A DNA stretch of 64,000 bases from Saussurea involucrata (GCA_033807775.1 CM066321.1:234600350-234664349), one strand, 5' to 3'. Shown: positions 30,426 through 42,746, numbered from the stretch's first letter. Program-made: numbers and translations. The notes: a model not told the origin generated them from the sequence alone.

Positions 30426-32555
30426 TGTAACGTCCCAAAAATTACAAGCAAATTTAAAATTTTAAATATACAATTCATTTATAACAACTCATTAAATGAA
30501 TCCTAACGTTTCGTTTGCAAACTCATAATTAATATCTTTATAATAAAAACCAGCGGAATAAACGTTTAATTAATAAAACCATAAAACAACCAGCTCTCCT
30601 CGCGCGCCAGTGTGTACTTGTCACGCCTTGGAGCCGCTCGGACCTGAAACCACAGTTTATTGGGAAAGGGTGAGCACGAAGCTTAGTGAATTCCAACACA
30701 TGCGCAGATAGGAATTATATACACATCACCCCTATCCGCACATAAGCAACAACATCACAGTTACATAAAACAAGTAAACATCTACAAGTAATTATGTATC
30801 CAACACCTCGGTCCCACCGAATTGTAATGTAACACACTCGTCACACCGAGTTCCCATAACGTTCCTTTCCACTTCCTCGGTCCCACCGAATTGTAATGTA
30901 TCACACTCGTCACACCGAGTTCCCACAACGTTTCTTTCCACTTCCTCGGTCCCACCGATTTGTAATGTATCACACTCGTCACACCGAGTTCCCACAACGT
31001 TTCTTTCCACTTCCTCGGTCCCACCGAATTGTAATGTAACACACTTATACTAAGCATTCAAACCAAACAAATATTCACACCACAAACAACTAGTTTACAC
31101 CACAAAGACAGTAGTACATACAAACTATTATGACATGCATACAACCCCTAACTACACAGTGAGAGAACTCACCTCGAATGCGCGCCCAGCTTAATAACAC
31201 AATTCAAGCTTCACAATTACGGTCACTTCCCAGCACCTAAGCGCATGTTAAAAATGTGTCAATACGATACCCGGACCCTATGACACGACACACGCTTAAA
31301 CCGTCACTAAAACTATTTTCCGATCTCGCCAAACAGGTCAGTTCGGGACCTGTTTCGACCCCTCTAAACCCAGAAAATTCCCAATATTATTTCATGACCA
31401 GAAAGTACTCTGAGTTAGGGTTCCAAGGACATATTATACGCCTCCTAACGATTTTTCTACAATTTACTACGGATTTTACAAAAACACTTTCCGGAACAGC
31501 GAAATTCAGCACCTTTCAGTATAAAACGACAAATCGACCCATGCTACGTCCCGAACTGGGTTTTGCACAAAACACAGAAAAGTTTCTAGACTCAAAAAGG
31601 GAACTTTTGACACCGGTTTCACCCCAAACCGAGTTACGAGCAGAAAGTTATGGTTTACACAAAACAGTGGCAGATTCCAGAATTTTACATATAAAATGAC
31701 GAATCACCGAACTTGCGACCACTATTTCACCCAGTTAGAGACCGAACCAGTTTCTCGCTAAAACACGGAAAACTTGCTCGACCCTGAACTTGAACCGTGG
31801 GCGCCAGTTTCGGCTCAAACGGAGTTACGACGGAAAAGTTATGGTCGCGCGAAAACTGGACAGCACACTAAAATTTTCATAAAAAGATAACTTTATAAAC
31901 GGTTCGCGGCTCAAACGATTCGGGGTTTACGCTAAGAGTGCGACCCACTGCCACCGCCCTCCACCCACAGCCACCGCAGCGGCGGCGTGCGGCGGTGGTG
32001 GTCTCGCCGGAAAAACGAAAAGGAAAAGAAAAGAACGAGACTAACGAGAACCACTTACCTTACGACGGCGTCTCACCACCACAACCAAGCCTCTCACCCT
32101 CGACTCCTCCGACGACAGCCGGTGGTGGCGGTCTCCGGCGACAGCAGTAGCGGCGGCGAGGGCTGCTGCCGCTGGTCCTTTCCTTTCGTCCCTCTCCTCC
32201 TCGCGATCTCTCTCTCTTCGTTTCTTACTATACGGCCGCACCACACCAAAAGAAAAAGAAAAGGGTTCTAGGATTGTTTTGGTTTGCTTCCTATGCAAGA
32301 AAAAGGAGAAACGAGATATCAAAAAAAAGGGGGGTGTTCGGCCTAGAGTGCATGGGCCGAAACCCATGCCACAAGTTTCCAAGAAATGCACTATTAGCCC
32401 CTCAACTACACCTCATCTCACAATCTACCTCAAAACGAGACGAAAGCTAACATTTTGGTCCTTTTTGACACCAAACCACTAACCAAAACAATTAAAGGTA
32501 AACATTTTAAATTATTAAAATTAATTAATAAACGTACCGGGACACGGGCTTTACA
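30426..32555 (-). repeat. Right (5') LTR of element D
   Basis: 2130 bp direct copy of 24267-26396. Preceded on the minus-strand internal side by the PBS-like TGATATCAGAGC (30411-30422). Confidence 0.9.
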
Positions 32556-33360
32556 ACTTTCCTCCTTCTTCGTCCTCATCACTATCACTATTGGTACCTG
32601 ATCTGTCTATATCAGATCTACCCATTGTGAAAACATGGGTTTCGTCATCAGCAACTCCAGCAAAGCGTCCTTCTTGGTCTTCTTCTTCTTCTTCTTCTTG
32701 TTGTTGCGTCTCCGGAACAAAATTAGGATAACAGTCGTTAAGACCATATGCATGATCCGAATAAACTGTTGGGTCGTAGGACGCCTGAAATTGAGAATCA
32801 GGATCCTCCATTTGGAGGTCTTCGTCATCACCGTCGTCATCACCTTCGTCATCGTCTTCGTCGCACCCCGATGAATCGGCATACACAAAAACTGATGCAG
32901 GTTTTTCTGACTGGGATGCAAAGTGCAGAAAACCAGAGATATCCCCATCGTTGGATAACTCCACAATTGACCCATCACCATTCTTGAACACTAACTTTTA
33001 AATAGTGCCCGAAACCACCAGCCACCCCGACCTAATTCATGATGAGCCCACCAACTTCCTGGCAAAATGCCTACGGTTAAAAACTACCGACATGTCAAGA
33101 TCAAAATTCGAATTGGTTCCTGGTCCTGGTCAGAGACCACTGTGTTCGCGCCGGCGATCCAACAAAAAAGCGAAGTAGTGGTCAGAAGGGTCGATTCCAC
33201 ATTTTTGCATGGCGTATGCAACAAACTTCTGATGAGAAAAGTTTACTGGCAATTTTACACCATGCTTAGATTTATAAGCAAAACTCCACTCATTATTGTC
33301 TTGCACGCATTCACCATCGTAATAGAAAAATAGCTTAGCTTTTGCAACACATGAACTCAT
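32556..33360 (-). pseudogene. MULE transposase, N-terminal part
   Basis: ATG 33360 starts MSSCVAKAKLFFYYDGECVQ, a PB1-like N-terminal module seen in plant MULE transposases, followed by FDLDMSVVFNRRHF and an acidic linker rich in Asp/Glu (32690-32880). In-frame TGA codons near 33128 and 33013 fit CGA-to-TGA. The frame is cut at 32555 by the LTR of element D. The rest of the gene continues at 24205, so this is one gene split by 8.3 kb of inserted DNA. Confidence 0.75.
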
Positions 33361-33611
33361 TTTTTCAGTAGTATCTCAAAAAGAAAATACTGAAGAAAGA
33401 AAGCAAGAAAGAAGGATGGAATGGATGTGAATTGTGGATTGCATTTTACTGATATTTATGGATGAAATTTCATTGAGGTACAATAATTCAACATTGATGA
33501 AACAACCAAGATGAATTGCAACCACAAATTGGTCTTCCAAGTACAATAATTCAACATTGATGAAACAAGCCAGGGAATTTCAACCACAATTTGGTCTTCC
33601 AAGTACAATAA

Positions 33612-33937
33612 TTGGGGAAAAACAGTAAAAACATGCAAAAATCGTGCAAAAGGGGACCAAAAATGAAAATTTTAACTCCAAATCGCGGCCCCCATCGAGG
33701 GGATGGGCCAAAACTGTAAATTTTGGACCACCGAGGGACCAAATCGCGGGAGGGGCCGAAAGTGTAATTTTCAACCCCATCGCGGAACCACCGCGAGACC
33801 AAATCGCGGGCCACGTGGGCCTGGTCCGCGATCGCGAACCCCATCGCGGAAAAATGGGGTATTTCTGCAAAATGGGTTGCCATTTTGGGTATTTCTGCAA
33901 GTCAAAGTCAAACTTTGGGTATTTTAATTAATTTCCC
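33612..33937 (-). repeat. Right terminal inverted repeat of the MULE
   Basis: Inverted copy of 20674-20955 with extra CGCGATGGGG/GCGATTTGGT units. Followed by the 9 bp target copy TTCATCTGA. Confidence 0.85.
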
Positions 33938-34033
33938 TTCATCTGAAAGTAATAACTTAGTGGCAAAGTCGCTTAAAAACACTTTTTTGGAAGTAATCTT
34001 ATAAATTGTCAAATAGTATAAGGTTTTTTCTCT

Positions 34034-34190
34034 GAATGTTTAATTTAAAGAGCGAGAGTTCCTATCAGCAGTACTGTAAGATCTTAGTACTTATCAGCGA
34101 TAGCGAAACTCTGATACATATTGTTTACTTACAATTTTCACTAAGTATAAGAGAGGGTCATTATCAAATCACTGAGGGTTTGGATCAACA
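34034..34190 (-). repeat. Truncated 3' LTR of element B
   Basis: 157 bp starting TGTTGATCC on the minus strand and cut at 34034; the remaining roughly 815 bp are missing. Unrelated sequence (33947-34033) joins it to the MULE. Confidence 0.9.
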
Positions 34191-34203
34191 ATCTCCCCCT
34201 ATT
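34191..34203 (-). other. PPT of element B
   Basis: AATAGGGGGAGAT on the minus strand, directly before the LTR TG. Confidence 0.9.
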
Positions 34204-34456
34204 TGATTATGACATAGCAACAAAGAAAATTGCTATAAAGTGAAAACATAAGGATAAAAAGAACCCATAAAATATTTGTCCCTTTTACTGTTTTCTGGGA
34301 TCTTTTCAGTACTGAAGGTGTAAAGTACATTCGCTGAAATCTTTCTTTAAAACTTTGAATCAGGTTACAAAGAGAAATGGAAAGATTACAAGTACGAGCG
34401 AAATAAATTACAAGTACAGAAGAATAACTGATACAATAGAGAAAAAGGCGATCATA

Positions 34457-35716
34457 TCAGCTTGTAAAGGGTTCTTCCTTAATGAGAAGTTCATCAAGGG
34501 TCATTGATGTGGTGGGAATCATCCAGTCAGGAACGGTTACACCTTGGTTTCTTTTGATCAGCGCTTCTTCAAAAATCAAGGGTTTCAGATGTCGTGCCTG
34601 AGGATCATTCCTGAAGTCACACCAGTAGATGAGATCTCTCAGCTGTTCGATGGGAGTGATGTGAAGTTCAGAGATGCGTTGAAAATGCTTTCCACCATCG
34701 TAGTCATGGAAAAATATCCCGTAGGGTTCGCTTATGACTTTGCCAGGGATGAAAGTCTCACCAGGAGGAAGAGATGTGTCAAGCATGGAAAGATCAAGAT
34801 CAGGACCAAGGACTTCAGCACGTGAAAAAACAATACCTGTTTCATTTCGTATGACAGGGCCATCAATTGAAGATATAGATTTCTTCTTCTTCTTCGCTGA
34901 GGCCTTTCTTTTCTGACTTTCGAGAGGAGGAGGAGGAGGAATATCCACACAGGAGTAGACTAAGTCGATTTGTTTGTTGATCAGCTTTTCAACATGTTCC
35001 TTGTACTTCGACTTGGACTTCTGGATGGCTAACCTGATCTCCAACCATTCAGAGAGACCGTACTTCGTTATGGCTTCAGCATAGAATTTTTCGTACTTCT
35101 TATCTTCTCTAATTATCTCGACTTCAGCGATTGAAACAAGGGTTGTTCTTCCAGAGATGAATACCTTGTTGATTTTGGCAGGAGAGAGTCTGTAGTTGAC
35201 CTTTTCTTTGCACCAGGCTAAAGTTGACTGAGACACAGTTCTCTTTTCTTCAGTTATCTTCTTGGCGTTTTCCCAGAGCTGACGTTGAACATCAATGGGA
35301 ACTCTTTTCAGCTTGGGGTCTTTTATTGATCGTTTAGAAAGCTGGATGGCGTATTCTCTGTCTTTTTCTTCAGCTTCCTTTCTTTCAGTGATTAGGCGTT
35401 CAGCTCTGAGGTGTTCCTTGTATTCCTTTTTGGAAATCCTGAACTTTGGAGGAACTGAAGGAAGTTGATCACGCCTCAGAATGATTCGCTGATCCTCGAA
35501 TCACTTTATTATCTCCTCTCTTCTTTTCTGATCCTCTTCACTTAGCTTTTGAGGAGCTAAGGAAGGTCTGCCTCTGTGCGAGAGTAGCTGTTCTTCTGGT
35601 TCATCAGTCTCAGAGATTAAATCTAAGACTGGGATTATTTCTTCAGCAGCAGCTGGTATTATTGGTGAAGTCGCAGTTGTGGAGCCTTCAACGATATCCT
35701 CAAACAGGGGAGAGGA
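34457..35716 (-). pseudogene. env-like protein of element B, predicted exon 2
   Basis: Minus strand; starts in phase with exon 1 after CAGCTAG (35717-35726) and reads SSPLFEDIVEGSTTATSP, then helix-rich basic segments (KKEYKEHLRAERL), an IPPPPPLE stretch, KRKASAKKKKK and the conserved tail FQRISELHITPIEQLRDLI to TGA 34457. A single TGA at 35501-35503 (IIK-stop-FEDQR) fits CGA-to-TGA. About 420 codons. The same tail is present at 358-583. Function unknown; the basic Lys run suggests nuclear or nucleic-acid contact. Confidence 0.65.
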
Positions 35717-35845
35717 CTAGCTGAAACACATCGATCTTACGAGTAAGAACTTGGGTAGAATCAGAAAGAGAGAATTGGTTCAAGTGTATAGGCTTGGGTA
35801 GTAGAACTGATAGAGGAGGGATGGAGTGAGAGATGTTTAGTATAC
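35717..35845 (-). other. Predicted intron in the env-like gene (B)
   Basis: Donor AAG|GTATAC at 35846/35845 just before the exon 1 stop, acceptor TTTCAGCTAG|TCC at 35717/35716; 129 nt and pyrimidine-rich (TCTCTCACTCCATCC and CCAATTCTCTCTTTC). Splicing at TAG joins exon 1 to the exon 2 frame in phase. The more usual CAG four bases earlier would give a stop in the exon 2 reading frame. Confidence 0.55.
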
Positions 35846-38485
35846 CTTACAAACCGGCTTTTCAAGCAAGATCATCAGATTGTCATCTTCAGCGACGCTT
35901 TTGCCTTTGCCTTTCTCAGCTCCAAAGGCTGAGGGCTTTGTCTTTGTCCGCTCCCCTGAAGGTTCATTTATCGAGATTCCCTTAAGAGCTTTGATCTTCG
36001 GAGCAGGTTTGACGATAAAGAAGTCATCGTCATCTTCTTCATCATCATCATCATTCTTTGGAGAAGAGGATGGTTCATCATCAGGGATGTCGACGGCTTC
36101 ATCATCTTCTGCTTCGGATTCGGTTTTATCAGCTTCTTCTTCGAGTTGCTCCCCCTCAGATACAGAGGCGAGCTTCTCGGTTTCCTCAGGGTTTTCATCT
36201 CCCTGAGGTCCAGCGTTGGTTTCTTCAGTATCCTTCTCTCCCCTGATAGATTCATCATGGGAAAGGTCTTCAGCGCTCTTGGAGAGATCTTCAGCGCTCT
36301 TCTCCCCCTCTTTTTCATGATGACTGGGGGAAGAATGGGTAGATTCAGCAGCGTTGGTAGGTTCTCTGTCTTCTTGGCCAGAGAGACCTATACAAACTTC
36401 AATCTTTGCTATTCTGTCTTCAAGGCCAGAAATAGCAGGATTGATTTTCTTCAGCTCAGTGCGATCCGCCGCTGTGAAGTTGTCAGATGCAGAGACAGGG
36501 GCAGGGGCAGGAGTATTCGCTTTGTGTAGTAGCTGCTCGATCATCGATTTCATCGAACTAACATCGGTCTTTATAGAGCCTAAGTCAGTCTTTACAGCAG
36601 ACATATCTCCCTCTAGTTGTCCAACCGATGTCTTCAGCGATGTGACCTCGCTGGACATGGATGAAACTGAATTTTTGAGAGAGGTGTAGTCTGTGTAGAT
36701 GTCAGCGAGCACCTTGGCGAAGTCGCTGAGAGTGTTATCAACTTGCTTCAAGTCATCTGTGGAAGCCTTCTTCTCCACCACCGTTGTCAGCTTGTTCGGA
36801 TTCTCTCCAGCGTTTGTTACAGCTGTAGAGTTATTAGAAAGAGTGGTGGTGAGATCTGTCAGCGTTGTCTCCACAGCTTTCAAGGAGGCGTTGATGTCTC
36901 CCAAATTAGGACCTATAACATATAAAAACTTGTGAACATAGGAAAGCTCAGAAGTTTGGGGTTTAGTCACAGTGTTTATGGGTTGGTGTGTACCTGCAGG
37001 AGGATTGGTGAATTCATCAAAATCACGGGTTCCTGAGAAAAGTTCCATGTCATCTTCAAAAGTGCCCATGGATTGCCCTGCAGGTCCTGTCTTCATCATT
37101 CCTGGAGAATCAGCTTTAGGTTCCGTAGAAATGATGGCAGCTCCAGCGAGATCTGGAGTAGAGACCAAATGAGTGGAGGGAGGAGCGAAGGATAAGAATG
37201 GGGGTTGGGTTCTGAGTTCAGCGTTGGATTCGCTGACAATCACTTCATCAGTCTTTTGAGAGACTGATGGAGGTTGGGTAGGTTCCAATTTTGTAACCTC
37301 AGCGTTTAGAGACGCTGAAGTTGGGTTTGAAGGGATGGCTTGTTCAGGTGTGGCAGAGCGTACCACTGAACGTTCCTTCAGCTCTGCAGAAGGAGCTGAG
37401 GAGTCTTCAGCATGAGATTGTTGGGGTTGCTCCATTGTTTTCTTGATCCTTTTAGAACCAGGTGGGGTAGAAGAATGTTTCCTTTTCTTAGAAGGAGAGG
37501 ATTTTGTGGCCAGGGTATCAGTGATGGGTATTGTCGCTGAAGGAGCCACAGAATGAGAAGAAGAAGGGTTGAGAAGAGACAAGAGTGTAGAAAGACGTAC
37601 CTCATTCACCATTGGTTTGAAGTCGAGTATCTTTGGGCCGACCTGAGAGAGTTTCAAGTCACCTTCAGTTGGGTAGCTCTCCTTCAGGCCATATTGGAAG
37701 ATGGCGCTGATGAATCGGGGGTAAGGAACCCATGGAGGTCTGTCAGCAACGGTATCCACTCTTAGAACTAGGTCATCATAGATAATCGATGCCCAGTCTA
37801 TGTTGAGACCTTTCAGCAGTGCATATCCCATTGCTTGCTGAGGTTTAGCGGCTTGGTCAGAGGAGCCGCTCTTTGCAGTCATGCAGCTGATAAGATGAGC
37901 GAAGATGAAATTCATCTCGCTGGGCATTTTCGATTTCTTGATAATCGTCAGCTTCTTCTCGGCCTTCATGTCTCTGCCGATTTCCCATACATAACCCATT
38001 GCATCGAAAAATGCAATGATGGCTTCCCTGTCTGAGTTTTTCTTGGGGTCAGGGAGGGGAACGAAAGGTTTTTCCTTGGTAGCGATGGGAAGGCTGAGAG
38101 CTTTGCGAATAATGGTAGGGGTGATCTTCATGGTGCCATATTCGATGTCGCAGAGGATGCAATCGATTGTTTTGGATGGGTCTTTGGCTGAAGGTAGCTG
38201 AAAGTGTCTGGCTGAGTACCAGAATTGTGAGAGCAAGAGCTGATGAGCAGGAGGTGTTATGGTCAGGGCTGTGGAGATGCAGCAATTCTTTAGGAATTTC
38301 ACAGCATCATCTAGATGTGTGACTTGCTTTCGAGGAGGAAACTCGAAAAGCGCATAGAGGTTGTTCACCTTAGTCCAATCCAGTTTGTCAAGGGCAAACT
38401 TGACTTGAGGGGCCTTGAGGATGTCCACTTCCTCAGAATCAGCGGAGATGTTCTCAGCGGTAGCAGGAATGTCAGACGATGCCAT
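35846..38485 (-). CDS. env-like protein of element B, exon 1 (880 codons, intact)
   Basis: Minus strand from ATG 38485 (MASSDIPATAEN). Residues about 30-300 share the domain of element A's protein: QFWYSARHF, GTMKITPTIIRKALSLP, then WVPYPRFISAIFQ. At residues about 330-350 there is a bipartite basic motif KKRKHSSTPPGSKRIKK, then Ser/Pro-rich DNA, a coiled coil (about residues 520-660, SLKNSVSSMSSEVTSLKTSV), and an acidic tail DDDDEEDDDD near residue 820. No signal peptide or hydrophobic membrane span is seen. Without splicing the frame ends VCKVY-stop at 35837. It is called env-like by position only. Confidence 0.8.
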
Positions 38486-38489
38486 TTCT

Positions 38490-39373
38490 CTGTATTATCA
38501 GTTCAACCAAAGATGTTAACAAATAAGAATTATCTTAATGTGGAAAGATTTTCCATTAAGATGGTTCAAATTTTATCCATTTCATTCAGACACAAAAGTC
38601 TTAATGAAGATTAGGGATTTTCTTGATTTTAAGAAACGAAATGTAAAACCCATTTATTCTTGTTATCCAGTTTTCTATGAAGAATTAGATTCTGGAAACG
38701 AATGAAGAACAAGTTTAAGATTTTCGCATTTAAACTTGAAGAACAACCATGAAATGGTTGTGTTCATAAAATCATGAAAGAAAAATGATTTTATTTTAAG
38801 AAGTTCTTTTGTTTGATCTTGTTAAAACAAAGAAAAGATCAGAAACAAGTTATACGCATTTGGTAATGAATAAGAACATATTTAACCTTGATGTTTGATG
38901 AAGAAGATGATGAACAGTTCTTGAAGTTTTTGAAAGCGCAAATGCAACAGTGAATTCTTTCTTGCGGAGGAAGATAGGTCGCGTAAAAGAAAAATATAAA
39001 CAAAGAATTTGTTTATATAGAGATTTTTAGAAAGAGAAAATCTTGAGCGGGAAAAGATTTTCATCATGACACGGACACGTGTTTGCATTTGATTGGAAGT
39101 TGAACGAGACGTGCAAACGTGTGTCAGGAAGAGAAAACGTGCTGGGGTTTATCCGTTGCAATGACGTCACAACTGTCCTTTCATATTCTTGGTTGTCTCT
39201 GAGGTTTAGAAAAACTTAGGGATTCTTTTGAAAAACATGAAGCACTGAATGAAAATATTAGTGAAGGTTTTAAGAAATTTCAAAATATCGCTGTTTAAGG
39301 AAGAGATATTCAGCGATGCATTTTGTTTTGAAATCTTGCATTTTCATGCGATTGTCAGAGAGAGAAAACATAC
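38490..39373 (-). other. Predicted leader intron of the env-like gene (B)
   Basis: Donor CAAG|GTATGT at 39374/39373, about 100 bases after the pol stop, and acceptor TAATACAG at 38490, four bases before the env-like ATG. 884 nt, AT-rich, with stops in all frames. Parallels the TTTTACAG acceptor before the element A env-like ATG. Inference from splice-site consensus only. Confidence 0.4.
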
Positions 39374-39476
39374 CTTGATATCAGTTTAACCAAGTTTTAT
39401 TCAGAGAGAAGATGATTGAATAGATTATACGAGTTGATTTTATCCTATCGCTGATTAATGTGAACCGCTGAAGATT

Positions 39477-42400
39477 TTATCCTTCAAAGTTCAGCATTCC
39501 AAGCTCGCTGATGAGAAAGTTGAATCTTGTCTCATCAAGAGGTTTGGTAAATAAATCAGCTAACTGATAATCAGTTGGGATAAAATGAAGTTCTATATCA
39601 CCATTCATCACATGATCTCTGATAAAATGATATCTGATTTCTATATGTTTGGTCTTTGAATGTAGTACTGGATTGTTTGCTATAGCGATGGCACTTGTGC
39701 TGTCGCAATAGATTGGAATTTTGGAGAGCTGAAGATCGTAGTCTAGTAGCTGATTTCTCATCCACAAGACTTGAGAACAACAGCTTCCAGCAGCTACATA
39801 TTCAGCTTCAGCTGTGGAAGTGGACACTGAATTTTGCTTTTTACTTGTCCAACTTACCAGCTTTCCACCCAGGAGCTGACATCCTCCTGTGGTGCTTTTC
39901 CTATCCATTTTGCAACCTGCAAAATCACTATCTGAATAGGCGGTTAGATCGAATCCTGAATCTTTGGGATACCAAAGACCTAGGTTCGCTGTCCCCTTAA
40001 GATATCGAAAGATTCGCTTTACAGCTTTCATATGAGATAACATAGGTTCAGCTTGATATCGTGCACACAAACATGTTGCATACATAATATCGGGTCGGCT
40101 AGCTGTAATATACAAGAGAGAGTCGATCATCCCACGGTACAGCGTGACATTAACATGTATTCCCTTTGAATCCTTGTCAAGTGTCAGCGGTGGTGCCATA
40201 GGGGTTTTCATAGCTGAACTATGAGTTAAATCAAATTTCTTCAGCATATCTTTAACATACTTTCCCTGATTGATAAAAGTTCCTTTTTCAGTTTGCTTAA
40301 TCTGAAGACCAAGGAAATATGTTAGTTCACCCATCATGCTCATTTTGTACTCATCTTTCATTCTATCAGCGAAACGAGTACAAAGCTCAGGGTTAGTAGA
40401 ACCAAATATAATGTCATCAACATATATTTGAACTAGAATGATATGACCTTTCACTTTTCTAAAAAAAGAGTTTTGTCAATCTTACCTCGCTCAAATTTTT
40501 CAATATGGGGATAAGTAGAAAGAGTGTCATACCATGCACGAGGAGCTTGCTTTAAGCCATAAAGTGCCTTATCCAGTTTATAAACATAACCTGGACGCTT
40601 AGAATCTGAGAATCCTGGAGGTTGTTCCACATACACTTCTTCATTCAGCTTTCCATTCAGAAATGCTGACTTAACATCCATCTGATGTACTTTGAAGTTT
40701 TTGTGTACAGCATATGCTAAGAATAGACGAATAGATTCAAGTCTTGCTACTGGAGCAAATGTTTCGTCATAATCTATACCTTCCTCTTGTCTGTATCCCT
40801 GTGCAACAAGACGAGCTTTGTTGCGGGTTACAGTACCATGTTCGTCCAACTTGTTTCGATAGACCCATTTAGTGCCTATTACCGTTTTATCAGTTGGTCT
40901 CCGAACTAGTTTCCAAACTTTGTTTCTTTCGAATTCAGTCAGCTCTTCTGGCATAGCGCTGACCCAGTTTGGATCTTTGAGGGCATCATCTATTTTCTTT
41001 GGTTCAGTTAAAGAAATAAAGTTAACAAATAAACAAATATTACCTGCACTTCGTCGAGTCTGAACACCAGCGTTTGGATCACCAAGAATTTGATCAATTG
41101 GGTGATTTACGGTCCATCGTTGAGCCGGAGCATAAGTCGCTGACTCATCTTGAACTGGAGGAGCTGAAGATGAGGCTTCAGCTACTTCTGGAGTTTCAGT
41201 TAAGAGAGGAATACTTGCATTTGTCATTTCATTTACTGATTGCTGAGAGATAGATGGAATGTCTGAGGCATTTGGTTCAGTGGTAGGTATAGTGTTTATT
41301 GGAACAGCTGAGACCCATGATGTTTCAGCTTCACTATTATGTATGTTTGGAATGATAGGAGGACTATCATCTTCTACTGGATGAGCATGAGGAGTGGGAA
41401 TATCTTCTGAATCACCAAGATGAGAAAACATCCATTGATTCAGTTCTTCAGTATCAGCGGACGGTTTAGAGTTCGCTGAACGGGATTCGTCAAACGTGAC
41501 GTGAATAGTTTCTTCTACAGTTTGTATTCTACGATTGAAGACTCTGAAGGCTTTGGAAACTGGGGAGTATCCAAGAAAGATTCCATCATCAGCCTTAGGA
41601 TCAAACTTTCCAAGAGCATCTCTTTTGTTCAGTATGAAACACTGACATCCAAAGATGTGAAGAAAGCTGATTGAAGGCTTTCTCCCATGAAAGAGTTCAT
41701 AGGCTGTCTTTTTGAATCTTTTAACTATCAGCGACCTGTTTTGCGTAAAACAAGCAGTGTTGACAGCTTCTGCCCAAAACTGAGTAGGCAGGTGAGAATC
41801 GTTGAGCATTGAACGTGCAGCTTCAATAATTGTTCTATTTCTTCTTTCAGCGACTCCATTTTGTTGCGGTGTTCTCACTGAAGAGAAGTTGTGAGAAATA
41901 CCCTTACTCTCAAGGAAGGAATCAAGAACTGTTTTTGAATTCAGTCCCATGATCACTCCTTATTGAGCGAACGGTCAGATTGTTCAGGGTTTCCATCTTC
42001 CGAACAAAGGTGATGAGTTCTTCAGGGGTGTCACTCTTAGAACGGAGAAACATTACCCAAGTGAAGCGAGAGAATTCATCAACTATGACCAGCGTATATT
42101 TCTTTCCAGCAATGGATTGTTTGTTAACAGGGCCAAACAAATCCATATGGAGTAGTTGTAGAGGAGATGACACTGAAGAAACTCGCTTTGATTTAAAGCT
42201 TGCTTTGGTCTGCTTCCCTTTTTCACACACTGAACATAAAGACTCTTTGGCGTATGAATGCTGAGGTAGACCAGTGACTAACTCTTTTGAAGAAAGAGTG
42301 TTCAGTGTCTTGAAATTTAGATGAGATGGCCTCTTATTCCATAGCCAGTTGACATCAGATGAGGCCTTTGAGAAGAAACAGGAGTTCTCAGTGGTTGTTG

Positions 42401-42746
42401 AGTCCATGTTTATTACATAAACATTTTCCAAACGAAAACCGCTGAGAGCTATCTTCTCCTTTTTGTCAGCGACAAAGCAGGATTCCTTAGTAAAGATTAC
42501 TTTGTTATCCATGTCGCAAAGCTGACTGATGCTTAGAAGATTATGCTTCAGCCCTTCAACATATGCGACTCTTCTGAAGGAGGTTGTACCATTTGAATGT
42601 ACACCATACCCTCGGGTATGTCCTTTTCCATTTCCACCGAAAGTCACAGAGGGACCCTTCTCTTCCTTGTATTCAGCGAGCAGGCTTTTCTTTCCAGTCA
42701 TGTGTCTAGAGCATCCGCTATCGAGATACCAGATACCCTTCTTAAC
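39477..42746 (-). pseudogene. pol: Protease-integrase-RT-RNase H of element B
   Basis: Minus strand. PR: WYLDSGCSRHMTG (about 42735-42697). IN: finger CSVCEKGKQTK, with WNKR where WHKR is usual (first His lost), DLFGP, DHGTEFKN, then a frameshift near 41935 and VAERRNRT. RT: WVYRNKLDEHG, DVKSAFLNGKLNEEVYVEQPPGF, LYGLKQAPRAWY, then a one-base loss in a T run at 40462-40468, then YVDD (about 40420) and RNase H (YSDSDFAGC, STSTAEAEYVA) ending FEG at 39477. Only two frameshifts and the His change damage an otherwise full-length pol. The homopolymer one could be a sequencing error. Confidence 0.9.

Larger units (their letters stand above)
24267..32555 (-). mobile_element. Element D: non-autonomous LTR retrotransposon (LARD-like)
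   Basis: LTRs of 2130 bp each (24267-26396, 30426-32555) start TGTAACGTCCC and end GGGCTTTACA, with roughly 14 substitutions between them by eye (about 0.7%). On the minus strand a PBS-like TGATATCAGAGC (30411-30422) follows the right LTR, and a PPT (GTGGGGGAGAGTT) precedes the left LTR, so it is minus-oriented. Flanking bases ATTTT and ACTTT may be a 5 bp target duplication with one change. The 4 kb interior has no gag or pol motif in any frame. The LTR terminus resembles Ty3/gypsy families; superfamily is not proved. It interrupts the MULE transposase. Confidence 0.85.
20674..33937 (-). mobile_element. Mutator-like element (MULE) with long terminal inverted repeats
   Basis: Ends start GGGAATTTAATTAAAATACC (left) and GGGAAATTAATTAAAATACC (right, minus strand). 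They are flanked by the 9 bp TTCATTAGA (20665-20673) and TTCATCTGA (33938-33946), 7 of 9 identical, the target length expected for MULEs. It carries a MULE transposase gene on the minus strand and a coiled-coil gene on the plus strand. An 8.3 kb LTR element (24267-32555) is nested inside, so the original MULE was about 5 kb. Confidence 0.85.
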
